Part shown: positions 40,473 to 49,839 of the stretch, in pieces
How positions within the stretch are numbered: the first letter of the stretch is position 1
Layout: each line of letters opens with the position of its first letter
Origin: Citrobacter freundii ATCC 8090 = MTCC 1658 = NBRC 12681
GTDB taxonomy: Bacteria > Pseudomonadota > Gammaproteobacteria > Enterobacterales > Enterobacteriaceae
Assembly: GCF_011064845.1 (NCBI RefSeq)
Contig: NZ_CP049015.1
Span: 3,906,001-3,970,000, forward strand
Length of the DNA: 64,000 nucleotides
Direction of reading: 5' to 3'
Program-made: the position numbers and the translations under genes
The notes under the pieces: model-generated
The model's input: only the letters and a program-made list of their open reading frames with translations
The model's database searches: none
Told to the model about the DNA's origin: nothing

Positions 40473-41570
40473 CTAGCCGCTAAATACGTTACCCGCACCC
40501 GGCGCGGTTTTCAGCACCCACACGCGTCCGTAGTGATTATACCACCCGGCACGGTGTCCGGCGTCTGCGCCAATACCCTGATAGATGTCGAAGTGCTGTC
40601 CTTTTATCGCCCCGCCCACATCCAACGCCACCATCAGACGCAGTTCGTACTGGCCGGTAAACTTGCCGTTATTGTCCAGTAACGGGACTTCCGCCAGTAA
40701 CGTTGTGCCCGCAGGAATGATACTGCGGTCAGAAGCCACGGATGCGCGGCCAATCAACGGTACCGCGCTGGCCCCTTTCACCGGAGCAAAAGATTGTGGT
40801 TTAAAGAAGACAAACGATGGGTTCTGCTCCAGCAGCTCACGCACTTCGGCTTCGCTGTGCGTTTCACCCCAATGACGAATAGCCTGCATCGACATATCTT
40901 CTTTTTTCACTTCGCCACGGTCGATAAGCACTTTACCGATACTGCGATAGGCGTGGCCGTTTTTCCCGGCATAGCTAAAGAAGTTAAGCGGGCTGCCATC
41001 GCCAAAATCGATGTAACCACTGCCCTGAACATCCATAATGAAGTTATCCATCAGGGAGTTGCTGTACGCCAGAATATAATTGTCGCTCAGGGCGCCCGCA
41101 TAAATCTCGGCACGGCTTGGTAAGCGCCCACGTTTTGGCGGCATGCGATAGATAGGGTACTGAAATTCGCCCTGACGCGTATGGCGCGCCTGGATAACCG
41201 GCGTGTAGTAACCCGTAAACTGGACGTTACCGTAGTTGTCCGCCCCTTCCATTTGCCATGCATCAATACCAAACTGGCGCATACTGCGCGTATCGCCACC
41301 CGCACGTAACCACTCCTGGATAGCGTTGTAAACGTTGCTCTGGTTACCGTACAAACGTGGCGATGCACTGCGAATTTGATTAACCTGCTCGGCGAAATCA
41401 CCGGCATTGATTGGCGCGCCAATCGCATCAGGCTGGTTCACCAGTGAGAAAGGCTGGGTAAATTTCCCGTCTTTATACTGCTGCCCACGATCGGTGGGTT
41501 TTGAGGAACACGCGGCGAGCATCGCGACTACTGCTCCCGCCAGAAGATATTTTGCCCAACGTCCTTTCAT
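40473..41570 (-). CDS. mltA: Membrane-bound lytic murein transglycosylase A
   Basis: Outer-membrane lipoprotein that cleaves the glycan strands of peptidoglycan, forming 1,6-anhydromuramic ends. From ATG 41570, behind AAAGGAC-like spacing, it has 365 residues as in E. coli. The lipobox is AMLAACSS near residue 20. The MltA domain and the 3D (Asp-rich) domain follow, with VALDVGGAIKGQHFDIYQGIGADAG containing the catalytic and conserved Asp residues. It is upstream of the tRNA operon on the opposite strand. Confidence 0.96.
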   Translation of the reverse strand: MKGRWAKYLLAGAVVAMLAACSSKPTDRGQQYKDGKFTQPFSLVNQPDAIGAPINAGDFAEQVNQIRSASPRLYGNQSNVYNAIQEWLRAGGDTRSMRQFGIDAWQMEGADNYGNVQFTGYYTPVIQARHTRQGEFQYPIYRMPPKRGRLPSRAEIYAGALSDNYILAYSNSLMDNFIMDVQGSGYIDFGDGSPLNFFSYAGKNGHAYRSIGKVLIDRGEVKKEDMSMQAIRHWGETHSEAEVRELLEQNPSFVFFKPQSFAPVKGASAVPLIGRASVASDRSIIPAGTTLLAEVPLLDNNGKFTGQYELRLMVALDVGGAIKGQHFDIYQGIGADAGHRAGWYNHYGRVWVLKTAPGAGNVFSG

Positions 41571-41734
41571 TGTTCTCGTCTTATGTTGCCTGAATGCGAG
41601 ACGAAGATAACAAACCCCCGAACCTAATGAAATGCGTATACCTACCCGAACGCAAATTTTGCGCAAAAAACAGTCCAGAATGCGTTGTTTTTGTTCGTTT
41701 TCACCCTAAAAACGTGATCAAGGTGAAAAAAGGG

Positions 41735-41762
41735 TTGCATGAAATCATTAGCAGAGTATAGT
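41735..41762 (+). promoter_or_regulatory. Promoter of the tRNA-fMet operon
   Basis: TTGCAT and TATAGT separated by 16 bp, followed by the GC-rich stretch GCGC, about 14 bp before the first tRNA. The GC-rich discriminator is the mark of promoters inhibited by ppGpp. Confidence 0.8.
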
Positions 41763-41775
41763 GCGCATCCACGGA

Positions 41776-41852
<77 letters not shown>

Positions 41853-41900
41853 ATTAAAATCAGAAGCAGTAACGTTACTCGATGGAAGAGTAATGACGGA

Positions 41901-41977
<77 letters not shown>

Positions 41978-42001
41978 ATTAAAATCTGATGTAATATTTT
42001 T

Positions 42002-42118
42002 GCAAAGTAGTTCAAATCACAGCAAGGTGGCGACGCAGTGAATCCTTAGGAGCTTACTCCAGTAAGTGACTGAGGTGAAAGAGGAAAGCCAACGCAGATG
42101 TGGTTTGAAATACGAAGC
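42002..42118 (+). repeat. Structured spacer between tRNA-fMet copies 2 and 3
   Basis: The 152-nt spacer contains an imperfect inverted repeat whose ends read TTCAAATCAC and GTGGTTTGAA, with an internal inverted repeat CTTACT/AGTAAG. It resembles spacer repeats found near other enterobacterial tRNA genes from memory, but this could not be searched. Confidence 0.5.
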
Positions 42119-42129
42119 GAAAAGACGGA

Positions 42130-42206
<77 letters not shown>

Positions 42207-42246
42207 ACATAGTTTGTTAAGGCTATTAAATAAGACCTTAAAAAAT

Positions 42247-42285
42247 AAAACCGCAAAAGCGTTTCGCTTTATGCGGTTTTTTTGT
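42247..42285 (+). terminator. Intrinsic terminator of the tRNA operon
   Basis: Stem AACCGCA-AAGCG/CGCTT-TGCGGTT with a short loop and a seven-T run. It also separates the tRNAs from the convergent fimbrial operon. Confidence 0.9.
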
Positions 42286-42347
42286 GTCTGCCGTTCTGTC
42301 ATCCGCCCGTATCGATCAAAGGCACAGGCAGTGGTCGTTCATTGGGG

Positions 42348-43391
42348 TTAATAGTAGCTGACGTTAATAGTAGCGGTAGCCTCGAATTTCCCATTCCTTA
42401 GCGGCGTACCGTCGGGCTCAAGATATAAGTAAATACGATCAGAGGCATCAAACTCTTTCGGCGCGGAAGTGTACGGGCCACTAATGTCTCCGTTCCCCGA
42501 AAGAGCATCAATGATAAGGGGATTGTCAAAAGTATAAAGCGCCACACCAAAACCGCTGGCGGCATCATCACCAGCCAGTTTGTTTAGCAACAAATGCTGG
42601 TCAGAACTCACCGGATTCCCATTACTCAGTATACGAGTCTCAATTTTAGTCGTCATCTTGCAGTTATTGTTACTAACACGTATCTCTTGATACGGCCCAT
42701 TTTTAACTCCCCCCGTTCCGCCATAGAGCAAAAAGTTAAACGAACCAAAATCGACTTTTGACCTGTCAATAGACAAGTTACAAGTGGTTGGCGTAATCGG
42801 AATGGCAGGGGAATTAAAACGAAACCCTTTCATAACATTACTAAAGCCCACTTTAAAATACGTAGTGTTCACTGCCACGATCTGGCTCTTTTTTACCTTA
42901 TCACCATAGCTTCCCCCCGCATACCATAATTCGGCCTGAAACTCCCACCTTGCGCCATTAAGCTGGGCAGGCGTCGCGGTGAACATCCCCCCTTTTTTAA
43001 GATGCCCCGAAACGCTTCCACTGCCATCACCATAGGTCACGGTGTACCAGAATCCATAACCAAATCCATCGGCGATGCCGCCTATCAGCAAACCACCATC
43101 AGGCATCGTTTCAGGCAGTGAACCCGAAGAAAAACCATCCCCCGATACGGTGATGGCGGTTCCCGTGGACGGATTACAGGTGGAAATGACCGGTCCGCCA
43201 ACCAGCACCGAACTTTGGAATAACTGCTGCAAATTTGTGCTTGTCAGCGTGACCGCCGTTACGGGCGACGATGCCATAGTTTGATCAATATATGTTCCCG
43301 TTGGCGTGGTAAATGCACAACTCGCCAATGCGCTGCGAACGCCACATAAGCCCAGCAATAACAGCATGATAAATCCATATTTTTTCAGCAT
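42348..43391 (-). CDS. Fimbrial tip adhesin, two-domain
   Basis: 347 residues with signal peptide MLKKYGFIMLLLLGLCGVRSALA. The architecture is that of FimH-like tip proteins: an N-terminal putative receptor-binding domain to about residue 205 (with one Cys pair, SCAFTT and STCNPS), then a C-terminal pilin domain starting TTCNLSIDRSKVDFGSF and ending ATINVSYY, with its own Cys pair. A pilin domain with a penultimate Tyr is what the chaperone binds. It is the last gene of the operon. The receptor cannot be predicted. Confidence 0.88.
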   Translation of the reverse strand: MLKKYGFIMLLLLGLCGVRSALASCAFTTPTGTYIDQTMASSPVTAVTLTSTNLQQLFQSSVLVGGPVISTCNPSTGTAITVSGDGFSSGSLPETMPDGGLLIGGIADGFGYGFWYTVTYGDGSGSVSGHLKKGGMFTATPAQLNGARWEFQAELWYAGGSYGDKVKKSQIVAVNTTYFKVGFSNVMKGFRFNSPAIPITPTTCNLSIDRSKVDFGSFNFLLYGGTGGVKNGPYQEIRVSNNNCKMTTKIETRILSNGNPVSSDQHLLLNKLAGDDAASGFGVALYTFDNPLIIDALSGNGDISGPYTSAPKEFDASDRIYLYLEPDGTPLRNGKFEATATINVSYY

Positions 43392-43403
43392 GACATATCC
43401 TTT

Positions 43404-43988
43404 TTATTCATACGCTGCGGTCACGGAAACTTTCGCTGCATACAATCCGCTTGCGACGCCACTTTCACCGTTGCCCACTTTCTGAAAACGCGCCGCGAAA
43501 TGGAAGACTTGTTCACTATTCGTAGCAATTTGATTAGTGAATATAATTTCATCCAGCAGGACATTTCTTGCGCTGGCGCCATCCGTATTAAAAATAACAA
43601 TGCCAACGTTGGTACTGTTTTGTAAATAATCGCTGAATACGCCATCGATAATAGGTCCGGCACCTATATTACGAAGCGTTAAACGCATTGTTCTGGATAT
43701 TGACGCCGTTTCGCTGCCACAGTTGGTGAGCGTAATATTAAACGGCGTATAGATATCTCCTCCACTGTAATCAGTAGGGGTTAAAGCGTTCAATACACCG
43801 CCGGCAGCAAACTGGCTTATATGTGTATCAGGAAGGGTTATCTCCTGTGCAACACTAACATTACATACGGGTAATACGGTTGTTGCCGTTACAGTAACAT
43901 CCATCGTGGGTGCAGCAATAAACGTTTCTGCCGCCAGCGCTGGAGAAGACAGGATTAACGTGAACAGGTAAGGAAGATAATAGCGCAT
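43404..43988 (-). CDS. Minor fimbrial subunit (pilin domain)
   Basis: 194 residues with signal peptide MRYYLPYLFTLILSSPALAA. It is a single pilin domain with the Cys pair LPVCNVSVAQ and LTNCGSET, and a C-terminal KVSVTAAYE beta strand. It lies 12 bp upstream of the adhesin gene and probably is a tip-adaptor subunit. Extra-long strand loops make the exact role uncertain. Confidence 0.85.
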   Translation of the reverse strand: MRYYLPYLFTLILSSPALAAETFIAAPTMDVTVTATTVLPVCNVSVAQEITLPDTHISQFAAGGVLNALTPTDYSGGDIYTPFNITLTNCGSETASISRTMRLTLRNIGAGPIIDGVFSDYLQNSTNVGIVIFNTDGASARNVLLDEIIFTNQIATNSEQVFHFAARFQKVGNGESGVASGLYAAKVSVTAAYE

Positions 43989-44003
43989 GATAACCCCAGG
44001 TAT

Positions 44004-44597
44004 TTAGTTATAACGGACAATGATTTGAAACGATTCCTCGAAATAACCAGAGCTCATTGTAGCCCCCCCAAAGGCTGCCATAATATATATATCGTAAATC
44101 GTGAAATACCCCTCACCATTACTATTCAACGTCATATCCCTCTCGCTGTTGAATGTAATAAAATCTCCCTTGACTCGATCCTTAATTTTTAATCCCAACA
44201 TTGTCCCCATCCCGAGGCATGTTTTATGGGGATCTGAACAGAGATCAGCACTATTTATGGAAAAAGTCACCTTTGCTTTATTAAGCATATTGTCACAACC
44301 AGTTAAAAATATACCTAAAGGACGGTTATAACGTTCATCATTCAAATCCAGATCACGCGCTATAATCTGACCAAAATCAATAACGAGAGACTTTCCTCCC
44401 AGATTACTCTCTCCCCCTAAAGAAACATTGCACGAAGGAGTTTGAAGAGTTGCGGTAAAGGTTACATCAACCGTCTTGGTACTCCCCATACATTTCAACG
44501 GATCACTTTTTGCCAGGCAATCAGCAAAAGCAGCAGCGCTAAAGCAAAATGAACACAGGCCTAATACTACATGGCGAAAAATTCGATGATGGATCAT
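44004..44597 (-). CDS. Minor fimbrial subunit, cysteine-rich
   Basis: 197 residues with signal peptide MIHHRIFRHVVLGLCSFCFSAAAFA. The mature protein has six cysteines (DCLAKSDPLKC, PSCNVS, TGCDN, LCSDPHKTC), more than the usual pair, and ends SFQIIVRYN. The start overlaps the usher stop by 4 nt, so it is translationally coupled to the usher gene. It probably is an adaptor between rod and tip. Confidence 0.84.
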   Translation of the reverse strand: MIHHRIFRHVVLGLCSFCFSAAAFADCLAKSDPLKCMGSTKTVDVTFTATLQTPSCNVSLGGESNLGGKSLVIDFGQIIARDLDLNDERYNRPLGIFLTGCDNMLNKAKVTFSINSADLCSDPHKTCLGMGTMLGLKIKDRVKGDFITFNSERDMTLNSNGEGYFTIYDIYIMAAFGGATMSSGYFEESFQIIVRYN

Positions 44598-47206
44598 GGC
44601 GTCACCTTCACGCTGGTTGAGGACATCCGGCAGCGCAGACCGGAGATAAGCGGCGTTTTACCGATCATGCTGGCATTGCCATCTAACTGATAGCTCACCT
44701 GACAGCGGCTTTCTGCGCCGCTGCCCCAAATGACGGAGAGCGTACCGCTGTCATCCATGCCGCGCACAAAGGCAATCCCCGCCTGGCCTACGGTGCCGAC
44801 CGAGCTGCCAGCACTATCCTGCACATCTGCCGCCAGCGGAATAAACCCGCCATCGTCGCGCATCAGTTCCAGCATAAACGCTTTACGGGCGTCGGTTTCG
44901 ATATCCACACGCACCAGCGCCCCGCTGGTCGGCACCACGACACCGGTGGTATTACTAATCGCCACATCGTTTTCCATCGTGTCAATATTCAGACCGACGG
45001 TGTTTTCCCGGTAGGGACTCAGGCTGGTGACGACCATATTGCCAAAACCGTCTATCTGCCCATTGCCCATTGAGGCGGACGCGCCTTTCGCCCCGCTGGC
45101 GTGCACCAGCGCCATCGTCGAGTCTGGCGTTAAATAGCCGGAGGCCAGCGTCAGCCCGCCGCTGTGCAGCACCACGCCACCGGTTGTACTTAGCGAGTAC
45201 TGTTGATCGCCGTTAAGCCCCTGCGTCGCCGATAATGAGGTGGTGCTGTACGCGCCGTTGCGCGTCACCCAACTGCCTATCGTGGTGAGGTCTTCGCTGT
45301 CTTTGTTGCGGCTGCTCGTGGTGTTCAGGGAGTAGTTATACATATTGTCCCGAGAACTCCCTGTCGCCATCGCGCTGACGCTGTCATTACCTTTAAAGTC
45401 GCTACTGCTGTTGACGCTCATACTGGAGAATGGACGATAGTCCACGCTGGAGCCTGACCCCAACGGAATAGAGAAACCCAGGTTGATGCTATCGTCTTCT
45501 TCGCCAAATTCGTCATAGCTGCGCTGGGCGGAAATGCTGTAACTCACGCTCCCCACAGAGTTGCTATAACCTACGGAATACTGCGAGGTATTGCCATCAT
45601 CGCCCCAATAGCTACGCCAGGTCCCGTTCAGATAAAACGAGCCATAACTTTCACCATTGATAGTCACATCCTGATAGACGTTGGCCTGTATCTCATTGCG
45701 CGTGCGTGTATAGGCATGATATGCCTCCTGCGTCGTGGTGTTTTTATCGGAAGCATAATTATTCAGCGTATTTTTGAGCGATAGCGCATCGTTCATCGAC
45801 ATGTAGTTTTCAGAGGAAAAACGATAGCCGACCACGCTGAAGGTGGTCCCCGTCGCCGTGAAATTTTTACTGTAGTTAAGGCTGTAACTCTGCCCTTTTA
45901 AGGTGCCAACGTCATCGGCGGTGGTTTGTGAGTGCGTCACGTCGAATGAAAACGCCCCAATGCTGGTGTTCATTGCTACGCCGAGCATTCCGGCGGTGTA
46001 TAAGTTGTCTGCCATTTGCACACCGCCGTAGGCGGTAAACATATTGCTCAGACCGTAAGAGGCGGTGGCGACTCCCGCCCACAGCGTTTCATCAACCGTG
46101 TCTTTATCCACCGTGCCGATACCGATATCCCAGTCCACTTCACCAGGACGCAGTAAATGGGCAATAGAGGCATAGGGCATAGAAAATACGCGCGTACTGC
46201 CATCAGACTCCTCAACGGTAACATCCAGATCGCTGCCGTTTTGTGCGGCATAGTAGTCGCTGATGGCGAACGGCCCCGGAGGGACGGTGATCTGCGTAAC
46301 AATACGACCTTCCTGGCGTACCGTCACTTTGGCATTGCTGTTCGCGACGCCGCGAATCACCGGCACATAGCTGTTAGCCGACGGATCCATCTGTGCATCG
46401 TTGTAAAGGTGCACACCGTCCAGCGAAACGGAGTCCATCATGTTGGCGTTGGTGCGTACCTCCCCCGCTTCCAGTTTTGCGCGCAGCGGCACAATGTCGC
46501 GTGCAATAAAAAGATCGTAGCTGCTGTACTCTCCGCCGTTATCGTTATCCCAGTTGTATGCGCCATTTGAGCGTAAACGCCATGCGCCAAGGTTCAAACC
46601 CAACATCAACCCGGAGTAAAAGGTGTCCTGCGTGGTATTGTCGCTTTTGGAATGCCAGGCGTTGGCGTTATAGGAGAGCAACGCCATCGGGATCCCGGAA
46701 TCCCAACGCGAAGGAGGAATATAGCCGGCAGGATGACTGACCAGATAGACCTGCGGGATGGTTACATTCAGCTCCTGCGTCAATGGGTCGTAGCGGCTGG
46801 ATGACTTCGGCAGGGTGGCAGCCAGATCATAACAGCCATCCTCATCCTCCTGATTTAGCGGCTCGGGATCCACACTGAGCTGTTCCAGCAGCGCATGGGT
46901 AAAACACGCCGACGCATAATCCGTATTGTTTTCGTGAAAAGTCAGCGGAGTTTTGAACATTTCCTTGCCATTAAGGAAAACTTTAACGTTGTATGTTCCG
47001 GCAAGAACAGGATTACCACGTGAAAAACGCTTCAGGTCAAGTTGGCTGCCCGCATCACCCATTAAAAAGGCGTCACTAAACTCCACCATTTCGGTGCTGG
47101 CGCTTTCATCGGGCGTACCTTCATCTGCCTGTGCGGATGTCAGCGAAAAAAAGCCAGTCAGAAACGTCGATAAATAAATAGATCGTGATAATCGGCGCAC
47201 CATCAT
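44594..47206 (-). CDS. Outer-membrane fimbrial usher
   Basis: 870-residue FimD/PapC-family usher that receives chaperone-subunit complexes and polymerises the fibre. A signal peptide ends near SLTSAQA. The N-terminal domain (VEFSDAFLMGDAGSQLDLKRFSRGNPVLAGTYNVKVFLNG) precedes the 24-strand barrel with plug and the C-terminal domains (LRCRMSST near the end). Usher segments QDTFYSGLMLGLNLGAWRLRSNG and TLWAGVATASYGLSNMFTAYGG are typical. It is the longest gene of the cluster and appears intact. Confidence 0.95.
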   Translation of the reverse strand: MMVRRLSRSIYLSTFLTGFFSLTSAQADEGTPDESASTEMVEFSDAFLMGDAGSQLDLKRFSRGNPVLAGTYNVKVFLNGKEMFKTPLTFHENNTDYASACFTHALLEQLSVDPEPLNQEDEDGCYDLAATLPKSSSRYDPLTQELNVTIPQVYLVSHPAGYIPPSRWDSGIPMALLSYNANAWHSKSDNTTQDTFYSGLMLGLNLGAWRLRSNGAYNWDNDNGGEYSSYDLFIARDIVPLRAKLEAGEVRTNANMMDSVSLDGVHLYNDAQMDPSANSYVPVIRGVANSNAKVTVRQEGRIVTQITVPPGPFAISDYYAAQNGSDLDVTVEESDGSTRVFSMPYASIAHLLRPGEVDWDIGIGTVDKDTVDETLWAGVATASYGLSNMFTAYGGVQMADNLYTAGMLGVAMNTSIGAFSFDVTHSQTTADDVGTLKGQSYSLNYSKNFTATGTTFSVVGYRFSSENYMSMNDALSLKNTLNNYASDKNTTTQEAYHAYTRTRNEIQANVYQDVTINGESYGSFYLNGTWRSYWGDDGNTSQYSVGYSNSVGSVSYSISAQRSYDEFGEEDDSINLGFSIPLGSGSSVDYRPFSSMSVNSSSDFKGNDSVSAMATGSSRDNMYNYSLNTTSSRNKDSEDLTTIGSWVTRNGAYSTTSLSATQGLNGDQQYSLSTTGGVVLHSGGLTLASGYLTPDSTMALVHASGAKGASASMGNGQIDGFGNMVVTSLSPYRENTVGLNIDTMENDVAISNTTGVVVPTSGALVRVDIETDARKAFMLELMRDDGGFIPLAADVQDSAGSSVGTVGQAGIAFVRGMDDSGTLSVIWGSGAESRCQVSYQLDGNASMIGKTPLISGLRCRMSSTSVKVTP

Positions 47207-47247
47207 TCCCTTTTAATTAATAATCCTGTTACTCTGCGGGTACTTTT

Positions 47248-47973
47248 TTATTTAACCGTTTTGACGACTTCCGCATCCGCACCGTAATCATTCAACGCAA
47301 CCCATGACACTTTATTAACGGAAGTCGTGGTTAATTGCGGTACGACAAAGCGTTCCTCACTAAAAGGACTCAGCATTTTCGGTTTGTAGTCATATTTTTT
47401 CGCCCCTGCCCACACCGCGCCGCCAATCAGTGAGAGATAATAAGGCGAGTCGTTTTTCAGGACGATCGCCACGTTACCCGCGTCATTGACCAGCGACCAC
47501 TTAACATTATTTAAACCATCAATAAAGCTGCCCTTCAATGAGGCCGGACGATAAAAGAATTTAATCCGCGAACGTAAAGCCAGATTAAGTTTGCTTTTCC
47601 CTTCCGCATTCTTATCTTTAGGTGGAATTTCCAGCACGTTAAACCAAAAAATACTCTCTTTATCCTGCGCTAACGCCTTACCGGTCCAGGTAATACGCAC
47701 GCTCTGGCCTTTTTGTGGATCAAGACGCGAGACGGGGGGAGTGACAATAAACGGTAGCTTCATTTTAGCCGGATCGCCGTTTTCATTACCGTCATCCAGC
47801 CAGGATTGGACCAATAAAGGCGACCTGCCCTCATTTACCATTTTTACCGTTACTTCTTTCGCCGATTCAGGGTAAATGACCCGCGTTCCCTGAATCACCA
47901 CGCTGGCCAGTGATGAAGTTGTAGTGAGCGTCATCAAACACGCAATAAATAGCGAACATGAATACCTTTTCAT
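47248..47973 (-). CDS. Periplasmic fimbrial chaperone
   Basis: 241-residue PapD-like chaperone with a signal peptide ending near SSLA. It has the binding-site Arg in VIQGTRVIYP and Lys in LRSRIKFFYRP, and the conserved FWFNVLEIPPK strand. A short F1-G1 loop suggests the FGS (non-FGL) class, which makes polyadhesive or thick rods. It sits immediately upstream of the usher gene, 41 bp away. No gene name is given because many homologous operons exist. Confidence 0.95.
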   Translation of the reverse strand: MKRYSCSLFIACLMTLTTTSSLASVVIQGTRVIYPESAKEVTVKMVNEGRSPLLVQSWLDDGNENGDPAKMKLPFIVTPPVSRLDPQKGQSVRITWTGKALAQDKESIFWFNVLEIPPKDKNAEGKSKLNLALRSRIKFFYRPASLKGSFIDGLNNVKWSLVNDAGNVAIVLKNDSPYYLSLIGGAVWAGAKKYDYKPKMLSPFSEERFVVPQLTTTSVNKVSWVALNDYGADAEVVKTVK

Positions 47974-48052
47974 ATAAATCCCTTTGACAGAAACAATATT
48001 TTTACACTATGCAAATCTGATATATAAACCAACCAAATATATTTTAGCTATT

Positions 48053-48649
48053 TTATTCAACATTAATAATTACGGTAGCATCGGCAGTAACAATGCCCGC
48101 GCCGGGCGTACCGTAGGCGATATAACCGACTGAATAGGTTGACGCCCAGTTAAAGCAGACTCGTTCACCTTCCTCTAATTTATAACAACGGCCGCGATCT
48201 ACATATTCATAATCTTTTCGGCTACCCGTCTGGAAATTCACGACTGAGCCCGGTGGTGTTGATTGATCCTGTACCAGGAAACCAACGTTTACCGCGCCTG
48301 ATAAGGCGGTATTTTTTAACGCATAGGTTGCAGGGTCGGTCTCTCCGCTCGTCACCCAACGAATATTCGGATAATATTGTTCGGCCTGAGTGCACTCAGA
48401 ACGTATAGCGAAACTCTTTTGATGCAGCGCGCCTGAAGTCGCCCCCTGAAGTTCCTTCAGGGAAGCCGTCTCTAACGCAATAGTGGTGCTGCTCACGCCA
48501 TCCACCTCGACCCATACTTTACATTGTGTGGGTATAGGCTCGACGAAAGCCGAAACAACAATTTCAGGCGTCTGTACCGTGTCGTAAACCGGCGCTGCAC
48601 CATAAACACAGAAAGCCATCAGAGACAAAAGGAATGGTAAATATTTCAT
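48053..48649 (-). CDS. Fimbrial pilin subunit
   Basis: 198-residue pilin-like protein. Signal peptide MKYLPFLLSLMAFCVYGA, then mature sequence AAPVYDTVQ. Cysteines include TQCKVW and RSECTQ, plus a later RCYKLEEGERVCFNW pair. The C-terminus ADATVIINVE is a beta strand but lacks the terminal Tyr. It lies 79 bp upstream of the chaperone gene, behind GGGGAAG. Confidence 0.84.
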   Translation of the reverse strand: MKYLPFLLSLMAFCVYGAAPVYDTVQTPEIVVSAFVEPIPTQCKVWVEVDGVSSTTIALETASLKELQGATSGALHQKSFAIRSECTQAEQYYPNIRWVTSGETDPATYALKNTALSGAVNVGFLVQDQSTPPGSVVNFQTGSRKDYEYVDRGRCYKLEEGERVCFNWASTYSVGYIAYGTPGAGIVTADATVIINVE

Positions 48650-48661
48650 TTTCTTCCCCTG

Positions 48662-49210
48662 TTACTCAAATGTGGCAGTAAACATAATAGAAGCTTGCAG
48701 GAAACCGTAGTTCACGTTCACACCGTAAGGCACGACACCCACTATAAAATTAAAATCAGCCCTTTTTACATCGCCATCCTGGACAAGGGTCTGCGTATTT
48801 TCCGCCGTGCTAAAATCAATCATCATATTCTGATCGGTATCTTTAAAAACGAAGCCAAACTGATTATTTCTATCTTCAGATTTTATTGCGAGGGTGGCGG
48901 CATCAACCTCCTGCGATGTACTTATTTTTCCTGTCACTGTTGACGCCTTATATCCGGACGGGCAGGAAACGCGGAAATAATAATCTCCCGCATTCGATAC
49001 CCAAGTAATATCACCTATGGCTGGCAGAGTATCGATCACGAGCCCGCCGACATAAAGAGCACTTAATGGTGTTCCCGTGTAGGAATAAAGTTCCACCTTA
49101 CAAGTTAACTCCGTCACCCGACCGGTAAATTCATATTCCACCGTATCGGCAGCACGCGCTGAATTAACCCACGCCAGCCCAGACAGCAGCAGAACAATTA
49201 ATTTATTCAC
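48662..49210 (-). CDS. Fimbrial pilin subunit, GTG start
   Basis: About 182 residues. The GTG at 49210 has GGAG 6 nt upstream and gives MNKLIVLLLSGLAWVNSARA, a proper signal peptide. The ATG at 49228 lacks a ribosome site and would overlap the upstream gene by 8 nt. One Cys pair (ELTCKVELY and RVSCPSGY) and the C-terminal SIMFTATFE match a pilin domain. Its role in the fibre is unknown. Confidence 0.84.
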   Translation of the reverse strand: MNKLIVLLLSGLAWVNSARAADTVEYEFTGRVTELTCKVELYSYTGTPLSALYVGGLVIDTLPAIGDITWVSNAGDYYFRVSCPSGYKASTVTGKISTSQEVDAATLAIKSEDRNNQFGFVFKDTDQNMMIDFSTAENTQTLVQDGDVKRADFNFIVGVVPYGVNVNYGFLQASIMFTATFE

Positions 49211-49220
49211 AGACGCTCCG

Positions 49221-49778
49221 TCAGGCATAGGTCAGGGTAAAGGTCGCCGCCGCATGTACGTCGCCCTTTTCCGGCACACCATAAGGCATATAACCCACTT
49301 CAAACTTAAATGAGGCGCTGTCCTCATTGCTAAAAGCTAACGTGAACTGCTGCGTTGCACTGAAATCAACAACAGTATCGGTAATTTTATCTTTAATTTG
49401 TAGGCCGACATATTTTGCGCCAGTCGTATCGGTAATCGTATTTTTTAAATGAACAGAAAAATTGGAACCTTCGATCTCCCCGTCAGTGGTAAATTTTCCC
49501 GTCACTTCATGCCAGTTTGAAGGTGAAGAACAACTGACATTAATCGTAAATTCCTTCGGCGAAACAGGAAAGCTTCGTGCATCATGTAATGCCTGTGTGG
49601 TCACCTCCTCCAACGCTATCGAAGTACCGTCTCCCGGCGTTTGTACGGTACAGGTTGTGCTATAAATACGCCCCTGCACAATAAGTTCCGCATCAGGGGC
49701 AACCGCAGCCAGCGCCCCTTGCCCGTTTAACAGACCGAATATCATCAGGAGCAACAATAACGGTTTTCCTTTACGCAT
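49221..49778 (-). CDS. Fimbrial pilin subunit
   Basis: 185 residues from ATG 49778, behind GAGGGAGGG. Signal peptide MRKGKPLLLLLMIFGLLNGQGALA. Cys pair STTCTVQT and NVSCSSPS, and C-terminal HAAATFTLTYA with penultimate Tyr, as in FimA-type pilins. It follows the first pilin gene by about 60 bp. Confidence 0.87.
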   Translation of the reverse strand: MRKGKPLLLLLMIFGLLNGQGALAAVAPDAELIVQGRIYSTTCTVQTPGDGTSIALEEVTTQALHDARSFPVSPKEFTINVSCSSPSNWHEVTGKFTTDGEIEGSNFSVHLKNTITDTTGAKYVGLQIKDKITDTVVDFSATQQFTLAFSNEDSASFKFEVGYMPYGVPEKGDVHAAATFTLTYA

Positions 49779-49839
49779 ACGCCCTCCCTCCTGGATGAAA
49801 AAGCAGGGCTCAACGGCCCTGCCTGACATTATTTTGATA

